DNA from: an uncultured Lysobacteraceae bacterium
GTDB lineage: Bacteria; Pseudomonadota; Gammaproteobacteria; Xanthomonadales; Xanthomonadaceae
Reading direction: 5' to 3'
DNA: 29,420 bases
Assembly: GCA_946482565.1 (NCBI GenBank)
Contig: CAMLSB010000007.1
Coordinates: forward strand, 1-29,420
Position numbers and translations under genes: made by a program
The notes under the pieces: generated by a model
Told to the model about the DNA's origin: nothing
The model's database searches: none
What the model saw: the letters and a program-made list of their open reading frames with translations, nothing else
Part shown: piece after piece, positions 9,030 to 17,501 of the stretch
How the letters are laid out: every line of letters starts with the position of its first letter
Position numbering within the stretch: position 1 is the first letter of the stretch

Positions 9030-10229
9030 TCAGGGCGCGCGCAAGGCCATCGCCGGCGCCACCGACGCCGCGCGGAGCGCAGGCAGCAAGGCCGCGACGG
9101 CGGCCACCACCCAGGTGGCAGCGAGCGCGGCGACGAGGTAGGCCGCTGGCAATGGCGGCATGCCCGAATGCGCGACCAGCCAGCGATTGGCGGCGAGCGC
9201 GCACAGCGCGCCGCCGGTGTTGCCCGCGATCACGACCATCGCGTTCTCGAGCAGGAGCCATCGGACGACGGCGCCCCGGCTGGTCCCGAGCGCGCGCCGG
9301 ATGCCGATGGCCGCGGTGCGCTTGCGCACCCAGAAGAAGGAGAGCCCGAAGATGCCGATCGCGGTGACGCCGAGGAATGCGGCCGTCGCCGCGAGCAGCA
9401 ACGCGACATCCGCCCGCGCCTTGGCGAAATGATCGGCACGCGCATCCGCCAGCGTTCCGGGAACATCCGGCGCGGCGCCACTCGAGGGCGACAGCGCGGC
9501 GGCCGCCGCGGACGCGACATGGCGAGCATCCTCGGGATCGACGCGCAGCATGTACGCCCCAAGATGCGGATCCGGCGCTTCGGGAACCAGCAGAGCGTAT
9601 TCGTTCCCACCGTCCGCGGCGTCCACGGATGGCTGTCCGCGCAACAGGTGCGCGACCACGCCGACGATCCGCAGCGGTTCTCCGTCGAGGTACAGCGCCC
9701 GGCCGACGGCGGCCTGGTCGCTCCCGTGCAGGCGCTGTGCGAGGGCATGCGACACGATGGCCGTGCCGGGCGATGCATCGGCGTCGCCCGCGACCGGGAA
9801 CTCGTCGTCGAGGAAATCGCGACCCGCGACCAGGTCCAGGCCGAGCGCGGCGACGGCGCCTTGTGTCGTTTCGTACTGGCTGGCGGCGACGCCATCGAGA
9901 CCGGTCGCATCACGCGAAGCGTGGCTGGAGATGTCGATGCCAAAGGGCGTCCCGCCGAGCGCGACCACGCCGTGCACGCCCGGCAACGCGCGCAGGCGGG
10001 CCATGGCCTCCGGCCGCGCGAGCGTGCCATCGGTGGGCATCGGCAGCACGACCAGCCCGGCCTCGTCCATGCCGCTGGGAAGGCGCATCGCGGCAACGTC
10101 ACCGGTGAGCATGGCGAAGGTATTGGCACACGCCGCGGCGGCCAACGCCACCTGCAACGCGAGCAGGCCGGCGATCGCGCGATGCCGGGACATCGCCTGC
10201 AGCAGCGGCGGCCGGATGCGCGACATCAT
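9030..10229 (-). CDS. MacB/FtsX-type ABC permease, B3
   Basis: 399-residue permease, divergent third copy of the B type. ATG 10229 overlaps the A3 stop by 4 nt (ATGA), which decides the start. The first membrane segment (about residues 16-38, unusually Ala/Cys-rich: AAAACANTF) is followed by a periplasmic domain and three C-terminal membrane segments. The FtsX loop is AIGIRRALGTSR, preceded by GIFGLSFFWVRKRT, which corresponds to GLASFWVQQRTKQ in B1/B2. It ends in VAPAMALRAP. It belongs to the operon with its own ATPase and with peptides A and B directly downstream, so peptide export, or clearing the peptides from the periplasm as self-protection, is a reasonable role. That role is inference. 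Confidence 0.89.
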   Translation of the reverse strand: MMSRIRPPLLQAMSRHRAIAGLLALQVALAAAACANTFAMLTGDVAAMRLPSGMDEAGLVVLPMPTDGTLARPEAMARLRALPGVHGVVALGGTPFGIDISSHASRDATGLDGVAASQYETTQGAVAALGLDLVAGRDFLDDEFPVAGDADASPGTAIVSHALAQRLHGSDQAAVGRALYLDGEPLRIVGVVAHLLRGQPSVDAADGGNEYALLVPEAPDPHLGAYMLRVDPEDARHVASAAAAALSPSSGAAPDVPGTLADARADHFAKARADVALLLAATAAFLGVTAIGIFGLSFFWVRKRTAAIGIRRALGTSRGAVVRWLLLENAMVVIAGNTGGALCALAANRWLVAHSGMPPLPAAYLVAALAATWVVAAVAALLPALRAASVAPAMALRAP

Positions 10230-11524
10230 GCGCACCTCAGGTTGGCGGCCGGTGCCACCCGGCAAGCACGCCAGGCCGGAAGTGCCCCCGCGGCGAGCGC
10301 GGCGAGCAGCGAAGCGCCGAGTGCCGCGAGTAGCGCGCCCGCATGCATGTGCGCGAGCGAGGCATAGGCGTCGGGACGCCGCCGCACCAGCCAAAGCCCG
10401 GCCTGCGCCAGCGCGACGCCCACGCAACCACCGGCAAGCCCGAGCAGTGCCGCCTCGACGGCGAAGCGCTGGAAAACCTGCGACCGCGTGGCGCCCATAG
10501 CGCGTCGGATTCCGACATCGAGCTCCCGTGCGAGGAATCGCGCGAGCAGCAGGCCGGCGGTGTCGAGCAGGCAGACCAGGAAGAACGCCAAGGCCAAACC
10601 GCATTGCACGAGCACTTCACGCGGCACGGCCTGCATTTGCCGCAAGCGGTCGTGTACGGTCAGCAGCGCGGGCGACTTGATCCGCACGTGGCGGCTGTGC
10701 GCGCGCTGGCCGGAGGCATACGCCTGCAGGAAGTCGCGATAGCGACCTGCGGCGCCGGCGCCGGGCAACCGCACCCAGAACTGCAACCAGGCGCATCCGT
10801 CGCCGGTACGCGCGCTGTCGCCCCAGCAGGTCGTGCCGCCGGCAAAGGGCAGCGAGAGATCGACGGCTGCCTGCAGCGGGAGGAAGAAGCCGTCCTCGCG
10901 ATAGGCGGCATCCCCGCCGGCGCCGCCATAGAACAGAGGCGTGGCTTGCCAGTCCCCCGTCACGCCGATGACCCGGAACGTGGTGCCCTCGATGCGGACG
11001 ATCTGGCCGACCGCGTTGCGCGCGCCGAACAGGCTGGCGGCGACGTGCCTGGACAGGACGACGAGGTGCGCGCCTTCGTCGTCGTCCGTTGCCGACCATC
11101 CGCTTCCGCCATCGAAGGGCACGCCGAACAGCGCGAAGAATCGTGCTGTGGCGTAGCGCCCTTGGATGGCGAGCGGCGCCACGCCGTCGACGGCCTCCAG
11201 GCGGGCGCGGCCGCCCGCCATGATCGCCTGGCTTGAGGCCATGCCCGAATGCAGCAGGTTGTGCGCGTCGAGCCAGGTCATGCGTTCGCCGGGATCGAAT
11301 GCGCCCCCCGCGGCGGCGGCGAATCCGGGCGGACTGGCGTCGAGGTGCGGATGGAACAGCTCGCCGCTGCGGCCGGGCAGTGGATCCCGCGTCAGTTCGC
11401 CGAGCAGCGTCGCCATCGTTGCGATGGCGCCGATGCCCAGGCCGATGGCGAGGATCGCCAGCAGCGATCCGAGCCTGTCGCGCGCGATGGAATGCAGCGC
11501 GAGGCGCAAGTGGTATCCGAACAT
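10226..11524 (-). CDS. MacB/FtsX-type ABC permease, A3
   Basis: 432-residue permease. ATG 11524 lies 1 nt after the ATPase stop, and its N-terminus MFGYHLRLALHS matches A2; a longer open frame upstream overlaps the ATPase and is rejected. Membrane segments lie at about residues 19-41, 305-327, 352-378 and 395-418. The FtsX loop is DVGIRRAMGATR. The periplasmic domain keeps the A-type cysteine pair (codons 10826-10828 and 10793-10795, contexts TCWGDS and GCAWLQ), but with a shorter loop between them than in A1/A2. It pairs with B3. Together with the ATPase this makes a split MacB: one ATPase gene and two permease genes. No MacA-like adaptor is in this operon. Confidence 0.9.
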   Translation of the reverse strand: MFGYHLRLALHSIARDRLGSLLAILAIGLGIGAIATMATLLGELTRDPLPGRSGELFHPHLDASPPGFAAAAGGAFDPGERMTWLDAHNLLHSGMASSQAIMAGGRARLEAVDGVAPLAIQGRYATARFFALFGVPFDGGSGWSATDDDEGAHLVVLSRHVAASLFGARNAVGQIVRIEGTTFRVIGVTGDWQATPLFYGGAGGDAAYREDGFFLPLQAAVDLSLPFAGGTTCWGDSARTGDGCAWLQFWVRLPGAGAAGRYRDFLQAYASGQRAHSRHVRIKSPALLTVHDRLRQMQAVPREVLVQCGLALAFFLVCLLDTAGLLLARFLARELDVGIRRAMGATRSQVFQRFAVEAALLGLAGGCVGVALAQAGLWLVRRRPDAYASLAHMHAGALLAALGASLLAALAAGALPAWRACRVAPAANLRCA

Positions 11525-11525
11525 G

Positions 11526-12254
11526 TCAGCGGCTCCATCCCGCGCGGAGGGGGACGGCACCGTTCCCCTCGAACTCGGCAAGGGCGCCGTCGACCATGTG
11601 CAACCGGCGCTCGGTGCGCGCAGCCACCACGACGTCGTGCGTCACCACGAGCACCGTGCTGCCCGACGCATTGAGCCCGGCCAGCAAGTCCATCACGCCT
11701 TCGGCCATCCGCGAATCCAGGTTGCCGGTCGGTTCGTCCGCGAGGATCAGGCGCGGCCGTCCCACGATCGCGCGCGCGATCGCAGCGCGCTGCTGCTGGC
11801 CGCCCGACAGCTGCGCCGGGAAATGATGGGCGCGAGCTTCGAGGCCGACGCGCGCAAGCGCCTCGCGCGTGCGGCGGCGCCGCTCCTTCCCGCCCACGCC
11901 GCGCAGTCGCAACGGCAGTTCGACGTTGTTGTGGATGTCGATGTCCGGGACGAGATGGAAGCCCTGGAACACGAATCCGAAGGAGCGGCATCGCAATGCG
12001 CTGCACGCGCCATCGCCGAAGCCGGAGACGTCCTCGCCGCAGAACCGGTACTGGCCGCTTGTCGGGGGCTCGAGCAGGCCCGCCACCGCGAGCAGGCTGC
12101 TCTTGCCGGAGCCCGACGGCCCGAGGATGGAGACGAATTCACCTTCATCGACGCGCAGGTCCACGTCGCGCAGCGCGTGCGTCTCCACGAGGCCCGCGCG
12201 ATGGATCATCGATATGCCGTGCATTTCCAGCACGGGCTTGGCCGTCCCTTGCAT
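11526..12254 (-). CDS. MacB/LolD-type ABC transporter ATPase
   Basis: 242-residue cytoplasmic ATPase, first gene of the peptide operon. It shows Walker A GPSGSGKS (45-52), Q loop at Q97, signature LSGGQQQR (149-156), Walker B LILADEP (169-175) and H loop H206. The EPTGNLDS stretch after Walker B is typical of the MacB/LolD/FtsE group. ATG 12254 is preceded by a G-rich site (GGGGGCGAG); M11 is an alternative start. It would energise the A3/B3 permeases, whose genes follow at 1 nt and with a 4-nt overlap. The sequence upstream (12255-12357) separates it from the hemerythrin gene and carries a strong palindrome, so the operon probably starts here. Confidence 0.93.
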   Translation of the reverse strand: MQGTAKPVLEMHGISMIHRAGLVETHALRDVDLRVDEGEFVSILGPSGSGKSSLLAVAGLLEPPTSGQYRFCGEDVSGFGDGACSALRCRSFGFVFQGFHLVPDIDIHNNVELPLRLRGVGGKERRRRTREALARVGLEARAHHFPAQLSGGQQQRAAIARAIVGRPRLILADEPTGNLDSRMAEGVMDLLAGLNASGSTVLVVTHDVVVAARTERRLHMVDGALAEFEGNGAVPLRAGWSR

Positions 12255-12313
12255 CGCTCGCCCCCGGCCGCTTCCTGCGGCGCGGATGCAGGCTACGGCG
12301 CCCGCGGGGCGAT

Positions 12314-12342
12314 GTCACCGCCGTGACTGCGCGTCACGGCGG
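12314..12342. promoter_or_regulatory. Overlapping GTCAC inverted repeats upstream of the peptide operon
   Basis: CCGCCGTGAC (12318-12327) and GTCACGGCGG (12333-12342) form a perfect 10-bp inverted repeat with a 5-nt loop, TGCGC. A further GTCAC at 12314-12318 is inverted relative to GTGAC at 12323-12327. This gives three alternating half-sites with 4- and 5-nt spacers. The element lies 60-90 nt before the ATPase start and just after the hemerythrin stop on the same strand. It could be an operator for the peptide operon or a hairpin ending hemerythrin transcription. No T run follows, which favours an operator. Confidence 0.45.
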
Positions 12343-12357
12343 GGCCGCTGCAGTGGA

Positions 12358-12876
12358 TTACCGCGAGCCGGTCATCGCGGCGTTCGCGCCGGTCTGCTTC
12401 GCCGCGTCGGCGACGGCCGCCATGCCTTCGGCCGACTGCTTCCAGGCTTCGTACTGCTCGTCGAGCGCGGCGCGTTCCTCGGCGCTGAACAGCTGGCGCG
12501 CCATCTTGAACATCGTCTTCTCTTCTTCCTTCGCGTGGTGCTCGACGAACTCGCCGAACACCTTGGCGCGGCCGGCGAACTGCGGCGTGCCCACGTCGGC
12601 GGCGTGCACGTCCGGCATCACCGTCATCTCGACGGCGCGATGCTCCTCGACCGCTTCGGCGTGCGTCTTCAGGCCGTCGCGCTCGGCGCGCTCGGCGAAG
12701 GCCGGGTAGAACACCTTCTCCTCCCACTTCGCGTGCGGGAGCAGGCCTTCGTCGATCTTCGCCAGCAGCTCGCCGCGGGTCTTGATCGCGCGGTCGGTGG
12801 TGTCGTTGAGCTTGTCGAACAGGCCGCGGATCTCGTCGTGTTCGGCTGCAAGTGTCTTCAGGATGTCGCGTGCCAT
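12358..12876 (-). CDS. Hemerythrin HHE-domain protein
   Basis: 172-residue cytoplasmic protein with a four-helix hemerythrin-like domain over about residues 1-145. Candidate ligands for a diiron centre are H13 (AEHDEI), H48 and E52 (LLPHAKWEE), H72/H79 (THAEAVEEHRAVE), H113/H114 and E118 (VEHHAKEEE). The C-terminus is Ala/Gly-rich and low in complexity. Start 12876 (MARDILKTLAAEHDE) fits the usual hemerythrin N-terminus; the frame is open far upstream but only as a shadow of the TonB receptor. Such proteins bind O2 or NO or protect iron centres in stress; the exact role here cannot be told. It follows the TonB receptor by 83 nt with a hairpin between, so it may be transcribed separately. Confidence 0.9.
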   Translation of the reverse strand: MARDILKTLAAEHDEIRGLFDKLNDTTDRAIKTRGELLAKIDEGLLPHAKWEEKVFYPAFAERAERDGLKTHAEAVEEHRAVEMTVMPDVHAADVGTPQFAGRAKVFGEFVEHHAKEEEKTMFKMARQLFSAEERAALDEQYEAWKQSAEGMAAVADAAKQTGANAAMTGSR

Positions 12877-12924
12877 GGGCGTGCTCCGGTCGGGGATTTG
12901 CCCCAGTGTCGGAACACGGGCATC

Positions 12925-12948
12925 GCGCCGCCGTGAAGCCGGCGGCGC
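12925..12948 (-). terminator. GC-rich hairpin after the TonB receptor gene
   Basis: GCGCCGCCG (12925-12933) and CGGCGGCGC (12940-12948) form a perfect 9-bp stem with a 6-nt loop, starting 12 nt past the receptor stop on the - strand. No T run follows, so termination strength is uncertain. Confidence 0.45.
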
Positions 12949-12959
12949 GGTCCCGCCGT

Positions 12960-14906
12960 TCAGCGCGGTGCGTAGCGCAGCGTCACGCTCCATTCGCGCC
13001 CGGGCTGGTTGTAGAACGCCGCGGTCTCGTAGAAGCGGTCGAAGGCGTTGTGCAGGCCGGCCTGCAGCGTCCACCCGGCGCCGAGCGTGCGCTCGGCCCG
13101 CAGGTCCACGGTGGCGTAGCCGCCCATGGGGATCGCGTTCTGCACGTCGTCGAAGCGGCGGCCCTGCGCGACGACACTCGCGCCGACGCGCCATTCGCCC
13201 AGGCTGCGATCCGCGTCGATGCGCGCGGTACGGCGCGAACGTCGCGGCAGCAGCTTGTCGTACGCCGTGGTGCTGTGGTTGCGCGGGTCCATGAACGTGG
13301 CTTGCGCATTCACGTCCCAGCCCGCGAGCGTGGCGCCCGCGCCCAGCTCGGCGCCGCGGATCCGCGCGCTCTCGATGTTGTTGGCCACGAAGATCGTCGG
13401 GTCGTACACGATCAGGTCGTCCACGGTGGTCTGGTACGCATTGAGCTGCCAGTGCCAGCCCTGCAGCTTCTGCGCGATCCCGAGCTCGGCACTGCGCGAG
13501 GTCTCCGGCTTCAGGTCCGGATTGCCGTAGTACGGGAAATACAGCTCGTTGAAGCTCGGCGCCTTGAACGCGGTGCCGTAGCTCGCGGTGAAGCGCAGGC
13601 CGTGCGCGACGTCCATGCCCCAGGCGAAGCTGCCGGTGTCGTGGTCGCCGAACTGGCTGTTTTCGTCGTGGCGCGCGGAGAGCTGCACGGCGTGCTTGCC
13701 GAACGCTCCCTGGTATTGCGCGAAGCCGGCGCGGTTGCTGCGATACGCATCGAACGCGCTGAAGCCGCCGATCACCCCGCCGGCGTCGCGTGCCCAGTCG
13801 GTGCCGACGGTCAGCAGCTGGCCGGCAGCGAGGCTCACGTCGGCCTGCAGGCCGGCGCTGTCGCGGTGGGTGGCGAAGCCGTCGGTGGGCACGTGCCCCA
13901 TGAAGTTGTCGGAAGTGTCGGTGTTGCGCCCCGCGGTGAGCTGCAGCGCAACGCGCCGGCCCGCGTAGCGCACGCGGCCGCCGACCACCTGCTGGATGGT
14001 GTCGGAGTTGTCGGGCAGCCCCCACGTCGGGTCGCCGTCGTATTCGCTGTGGCCGTCGGCGCGCATCGCATGCACGTCGGCCTTCCACGCGTCGCTGAAA
14101 TCGAGCCCGCCGCGCAGCGAAACCGCATTGTTGCGATAGCCATCGCGGTCCGGATCCGGATGGTCCATGCCGCAGCCGGCGAACAGCGGCGTGGCGCTGC
14201 CGCGGCAGACGTTGAAGCCTTCGTCCGACTGGTGCGTGGCATCCACGCCGAACCAGCCGCGCACGCCGTTCAACAGCGTGCCGTTCGAAAGCCTGCCGCC
14301 GACGTCGAGGCCGGCGCCGGCTTCGCGCAAGCCGTAGGTGCCCGCGCCGACGTGCGCGCGCACGTGCGTGCCTTGCCGCGCGCCGCGGGTGAACACCTGG
14401 ATGACGCCGCCGATCGCCTCGCTGCCATACAGGCTCGAGCGCGGACCGCGCACGATCTCGATGCGTTCGATCAGTTCCAGCGGCAAGTCCTGCAGCGCGG
14501 TCAGGCCGGACGTCGCCGAGCCCACGCGGACGCCATCGACCAGGAACAGCGTGTGGTCCGATTCGGTGCCGCGCAGGAACAGCGTCGACACCTTGCCGCG
14601 GCCGCCCTGGTTGGCGAGGTCGATGCCGGCGCGGCTGCGCAGCAGTTCCTGCAACGAGTGCGCCTGGCTGCGCTCGATCTCGGCGTGGTCGATCACTTCG
14701 ACCGCAGCGAGCGACTGGTCGGCGGTGATCGCGGTGCGCGTACCGGTGACCACGACCTGGTCGAGATCGGTGGCATCGCCTGGTTGGCTGGCGTGCAGCG
14801 CGGACTGCGCGGACGCGTGGAACGGCAGTGCCAGCAACAGCGCCAGCGGGAGGAGCGCCCGCTTCGGGGCGACGTGGATCGGGGAATTGCGGTGCATCGT
14901 TCGCAT
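12960..14906 (-). CDS. btuB: BtuB-like TonB-dependent vitamin B12 receptor
   Basis: 648-residue outer-membrane receptor. Start 14906 is preceded by GGAG 10 nt upstream; ATG 14897 is an alternative. The signal peptide ends near HASA-QS (about residue 34). A TonB-box-like DQVVVTGT follows. The plug domain (about 50-160) carries typical plug motifs (LRGTESDHTLFLVDGV, RIEIVRGPRSSLYGS, IGGVIQVFT). The rest is the 22-strand barrel, with the family motif FKAPSFNELYFPYYGNPDLKPE and a final strand ending TLRYAPR. The length fits BtuB (about 600-650). A cobalamin riboswitch in the 5' leader confirms corrinoid as the likely cargo. It would bind cobalamin at the cell surface and import it using TonB-ExbBD energy. 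Confidence 0.93.
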   Translation of the reverse strand: MRTMHRNSPIHVAPKRALLPLALLLALPFHASAQSALHASQPGDATDLDQVVVTGTRTAITADQSLAAVEVIDHAEIERSQAHSLQELLRSRAGIDLANQGGRGKVSTLFLRGTESDHTLFLVDGVRVGSATSGLTALQDLPLELIERIEIVRGPRSSLYGSEAIGGVIQVFTRGARQGTHVRAHVGAGTYGLREAGAGLDVGGRLSNGTLLNGVRGWFGVDATHQSDEGFNVCRGSATPLFAGCGMDHPDPDRDGYRNNAVSLRGGLDFSDAWKADVHAMRADGHSEYDGDPTWGLPDNSDTIQQVVGGRVRYAGRRVALQLTAGRNTDTSDNFMGHVPTDGFATHRDSAGLQADVSLAAGQLLTVGTDWARDAGGVIGGFSAFDAYRSNRAGFAQYQGAFGKHAVQLSARHDENSQFGDHDTGSFAWGMDVAHGLRFTASYGTAFKAPSFNELYFPYYGNPDLKPETSRSAELGIAQKLQGWHWQLNAYQTTVDDLIVYDPTIFVANNIESARIRGAELGAGATLAGWDVNAQATFMDPRNHSTTAYDKLLPRRSRRTARIDADRSLGEWRVGASVVAQGRRFDDVQNAIPMGGYATVDLRAERTLGAGWTLQAGLHNAFDRFYETAAFYNQPGREWSVTLRYAPR

Positions 14907-15071
14907 CGTGGTGGATCTCCAGCGCGCACACCCGCGCGCGCAGACAAGGGCGGGAAGCCACGGCTGGAGAAGGAACGAAGCGGAAGCGAAGGCCGGGGAT
15001 CGGTTGCGCACGGGAAACGGGCGGGAACGACGGAACCGGCATCGCCGCCACAGCGCCCTCCGCGCCGCAAC

Positions 15072-15285
15072 CAGTCTGCTCCGTGGCCGGTCTCCGGACT
15101 CGCGGGGGAGAGGATCGCGTCCTCCCGGGCGTGGCGCCTTCCCGTGCCTGGGCACAGTGGCGGATGCCATGCCTTGCCTCGCTTACCGTTGCGGGGGCAG
15201 TGCCGGGATGGCTGCATCGGGGATGCAGCGCCACCGGCTTCCCGTTTCAACCGTTTGGGCAGGACGCCCGCCGGGTCACCTCGGA
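15072..15285 (-). ncRNA. Cobalamin riboswitch
   Basis: On the - strand the leader of btuB contains the conserved blocks of a class I cobalamin aptamer in the right order. They are GGTGACC near 15275, TTGAAACGGGAAGCCGGTG, CACTGCCCCCGCAACGGTAAG, the B12 box GCCACTG (near 15160), GGGAAGGC, and GAGTCCGGAGACCGGCC near 15085-15101. The ends are approximate. Adenosylcobalamin binding would repress btuB. About 165 nt separate the aptamer from the start codon; no clear terminator with a T run is seen there, so control is probably at translation or through Rho. A -10-like TAGACT (15299-15294) lies just upstream of the aptamer without a good -35. Confidence 0.95.
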
Positions 15286-15408
15286 GCACGGATAGTCTAA
15301 CGGAAAGCCTTGCCGCCACGACGCGACCCGTGCGGAAGCCGCCGTGACCTCCGGCGGATGCCCGGGCGCATGTAATCGGTTAGCGTCATCGCGAGGCAAA
15401 ACCGGCGA

Positions 15409-15437
15409 TTGACCGTGCGGCTGGCGGTCTGTACGGT
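15409..15437 (+). promoter_or_regulatory. Candidate sigma70 promoter for the YIP1 gene
   Basis: TTGACC (15409-15414) and TACGGT (15432-15437) are spaced 17 nt apart, 75 nt before the YIP1-family start, in the 212-nt divergent region between it and the btuB riboswitch. The match is moderate. Nothing else was recognised in this intergenic stretch. Confidence 0.4.
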
Positions 15438-15512
15438 GCGCGGCGGCATCGGGGGCACCGGCGCGCCGCGCCGGAAGCGATGCGGATCACTCTTTCCATT
15501 GGGGGAAATGGC

Positions 15513-16199
15513 ATGTCTCACCTGGTCGACATCTTCCTGCAGCCGTCGAAGGTCTTCGAGGACCTGCGCGAGCGCCCGACGTTCGCGGTGCCGCTGCTGC
15601 TCACGCTCGTGCTGTCGGCGATCCTGCCGCTGTGGTACTTCCTGGTCGTGGACCCGGCGTGGTACCTGCAGCACATGTTGCTGGCGTCGGGTCGCGACAT
15701 GGGTGCCGCCGACATCGAGAAGGCGAAGGCGATGATGCCGGGCACGCACACGATGGCCTACGTCGGCGCCGCGTCGGCCGCCGTCGTCACGATCATCATG
15801 TATTGCCTGTACGCGCTGTACTTCATGCTCGCCGGCAAGATCGCCGGCGCGGCGATGACGTTCAAGCGCGGCTTCAGCCTGGTGGCGTGGTCGGGCATGC
15901 CGGCCCTGCTCGGCATCGTGGTGGCGCTGGTCGGCGTCGCGACGATGCAGCCGCACACGCCGATCGAGTCGCTGATGCTCACCAACGTCGACCCGCTGCT
16001 CGTGCAGCTGCCGCCGGACAGCCACTGGCTCGGCCTGGCGCGCGGCTTCAGCCTGCTCAACTTCTGGACCTGGTTCCTGCTCGCGCTCGGCTGGCGCACC
16101 TTCAGCCGCGGCGCGAGCTGGCTGCAGTCGATCATCGTGGCGCTGGTGCCGAGCGTGATCATCTACGGGATCATCGCCGCCATCGCGTTGGCCAAGTAG
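15513..16199 (+). CDS. YIP1-family integral membrane protein
   Basis: 228-residue inner-membrane protein. Start 15513 is chosen because it has GGGGGA 6-7 nt upstream and begins with MSHLVDIFLQPSKVFEDLRE, the usual opening of bacterial YIP1-domain proteins. The in-frame ATG at 15480 would add 11 residues without a ribosome site. About five membrane helices are visible (roughly residues 28-48, 88-113, 130-150, 175-195, 203-225). The cellular role of bacterial YIP1 proteins is poorly known. It precedes the MacA-like adaptor by 54 nt and could be cotranscribed with it. Confidence 0.85.
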   Translation: MSHLVDIFLQPSKVFEDLRERPTFAVPLLLTLVLSAILPLWYFLVVDPAWYLQHMLLASGRDMGAADIEKAKAMMPGTHTMAYVGAASAAVVTIIMYCLYALYFMLAGKIAGAAMTFKRGFSLVAWSGMPALLGIVVALVGVATMQPHTPIESLMLTNVDPLLVQLPPDSHWLGLARGFSLLNFWTWFLLALGWRTFSRGASWLQSIIVALVPSVIIYGIIAAIALAK

Positions 16200-16253
16200 C
16201 AGCATCCGCGAAGTGACGCGCGCGCCCACCCGAAGCCACACGACGGAGCACTG

Positions 16254-17501
16254 ATGAAATTCGAACGGAAGTGGCTGGTGGGCGCGCTGATCGTCGCCGT
16301 CGTCGCGGTCCCGCTGGCGGTGCGCGGCTGCCGCGGCGATTCGGCGAAGCAGCTCGACCTGGTCAAGGTGGAGGAACGCGGGATCCATCCCACGATCCTC
16401 GCGCCCGGGATCCTCGCGTACCGCAACGAAGTCAACCTGACGTCCGAGCTCACCGGCCGCGTCGCCACCATCGGCATCAAGGAAGGCGATTCGGTCGAGA
16501 AGGGGCAGTTGCTGCTCACGCTCGATCCCGAGATCTACCGCAACGCGGTCGATCGCGCCGAAGCCGGCGTGCGCCAGGGCCGGATCACCATCGACCAGCA
16601 GCGCGCCGCGCTGGCGCTGCGCCAGAAGCAGTTCGATCGCGCCCGCGTGCTCGTGGCCCAGCGCCTGATCGACCAGGGCAGCTTCGACCAGTCGCAGAAC
16701 GACCTGAAGGTGGCGTCGCTCGCCCTGGCGACCAGCCAGGAAGACTACAGCCGGGCGCAGTCCGCGCTGCAGGACGCGCGCGAGCAGCTCGCCAAGACCG
16801 ACATCCGCTCGCCGATCAGCGGCCGCATCGTGTCGCTGCCGATCAAGGTCGGCGAGACCGCGGTGCCCTCGACCTCGTCGTTCGTGGGCGCGCAGCTGGC
16901 GACCATCGCCGACACTTCGCGCATCCAGGCCGAGCTGAAGGTGGATGAAGCCGACATCGCGCGCGTCGCCGTCGGCGAATCCGCGGACGTCTACGCCGCC
17001 GCGTTCCCGGACACGGCGCTGAAGGGCACGGTCGAGCAGATCGCGCTCGCGCCGACCGTCGAAGGCCAGGCTCGCGCCTACAAGGTCACGGTTGCGCTGA
17101 CCGTGCCGGCGGAGATCGACCTGCGCTCGGGCATGAGCGTTCGCGCCGAGATCGTGCTGGGCAAGGGCGGCAAGCAGGCGGCGGTGCCGGTCGAAGCGAT
17201 CGTCGGCGACGGCGGCGATGCCGCGAAGTCCGGCGACGAGGCGAAGCAGCCCGCGCAGTACGTCTGGAAGATCGAGAACGGCGTCGCGCACAAGGTCAAG
17301 GTCGAGACCGGCCTGTCCGACGACGCGTGGCAGGCCGTCGGCAAGCCGCTGAAGGTCGGCGACACCGTCGCGCGCGGCCCGTCGCGGCAACTGCAGCAGC
17401 TGCAGGAAGGCGACCGCGTCCAGCAGCGCAAGGCCGACGCGGACAAGCCAGGCGATGGCAATTCCGGCGACGACAAGTCCGGCGACAACAAGTCCGAATG
17501 A
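16254..17501 (+). CDS. MacA/HlyD-like periplasmic adaptor subunit
   Basis: 415-residue membrane fusion protein with GGAG upstream of ATG 16254. A single N-terminal membrane helix (about residues 7-24) anchors it in the inner membrane. The first lipoyl half (about 45-85) is followed by a long alpha-helical hairpin rich in Ala/Gln/Arg (about 90-185), then the second lipoyl half ([23 protein letters not shown]), a beta-barrel domain and a membrane-proximal domain. The C-terminus is an unusual Lys/Asp/Gly/Ser tail of about 25 residues. It would join the inner-membrane ATPase/permease encoded next to an outer-membrane TolC-like channel. Its last codons overlap the ATPase start (ATGA). Confidence 0.92.
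   Translation: MKFERKWLVGALIVAVVAVPLAVRGCRGDSAKQLDLVKVEERGIHPTILAPGILAYRNEVNLTSELTGRVATIGIKEGDSVEKGQLLLTLDPEIYRNAVDRAEAGVRQGRITIDQQRAALALRQKQFDRARVLVAQRLIDQGSFDQSQNDLKVASLALATSQEDYSRAQSALQDAREQLAKTDIRSPISGRIVSLPIKVGETAVPSTSSFVGAQLATIADTSRIQAELKVDEADIARVAVGESADVYAAAFPDTALKGTVEQIALAPTVEGQARAYKVTVALTVPAEIDLRSGMSVRAEIVLGKGGKQAAVPVEAIVGDGGDAAKSGDEAKQPAQYVWKIENGVAHKVKVETGLSDDAWQAVGKPLKVGDTVARGPSRQLQQLQEGDRVQQRKADADKPGDGNSGDDKSGDNKSE

Noticed and set aside
12255..12357. Sigma54 promoter before the peptide operon
   Set aside because: No GG-N10-GC element close to consensus was found on the - strand.
12877..15234. N-terminal extension of the hemerythrin frame by nearly 800 codons
   Set aside because: It lies wholly over btuB and its riboswitch in another frame and has no recognisable domain.
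15300..15512. Possible small gene between btuB leader and the YIP1 gene
   Set aside because: Open frames there have no ribosome site and Arg-rich shadow composition; only a promoter candidate is supported.
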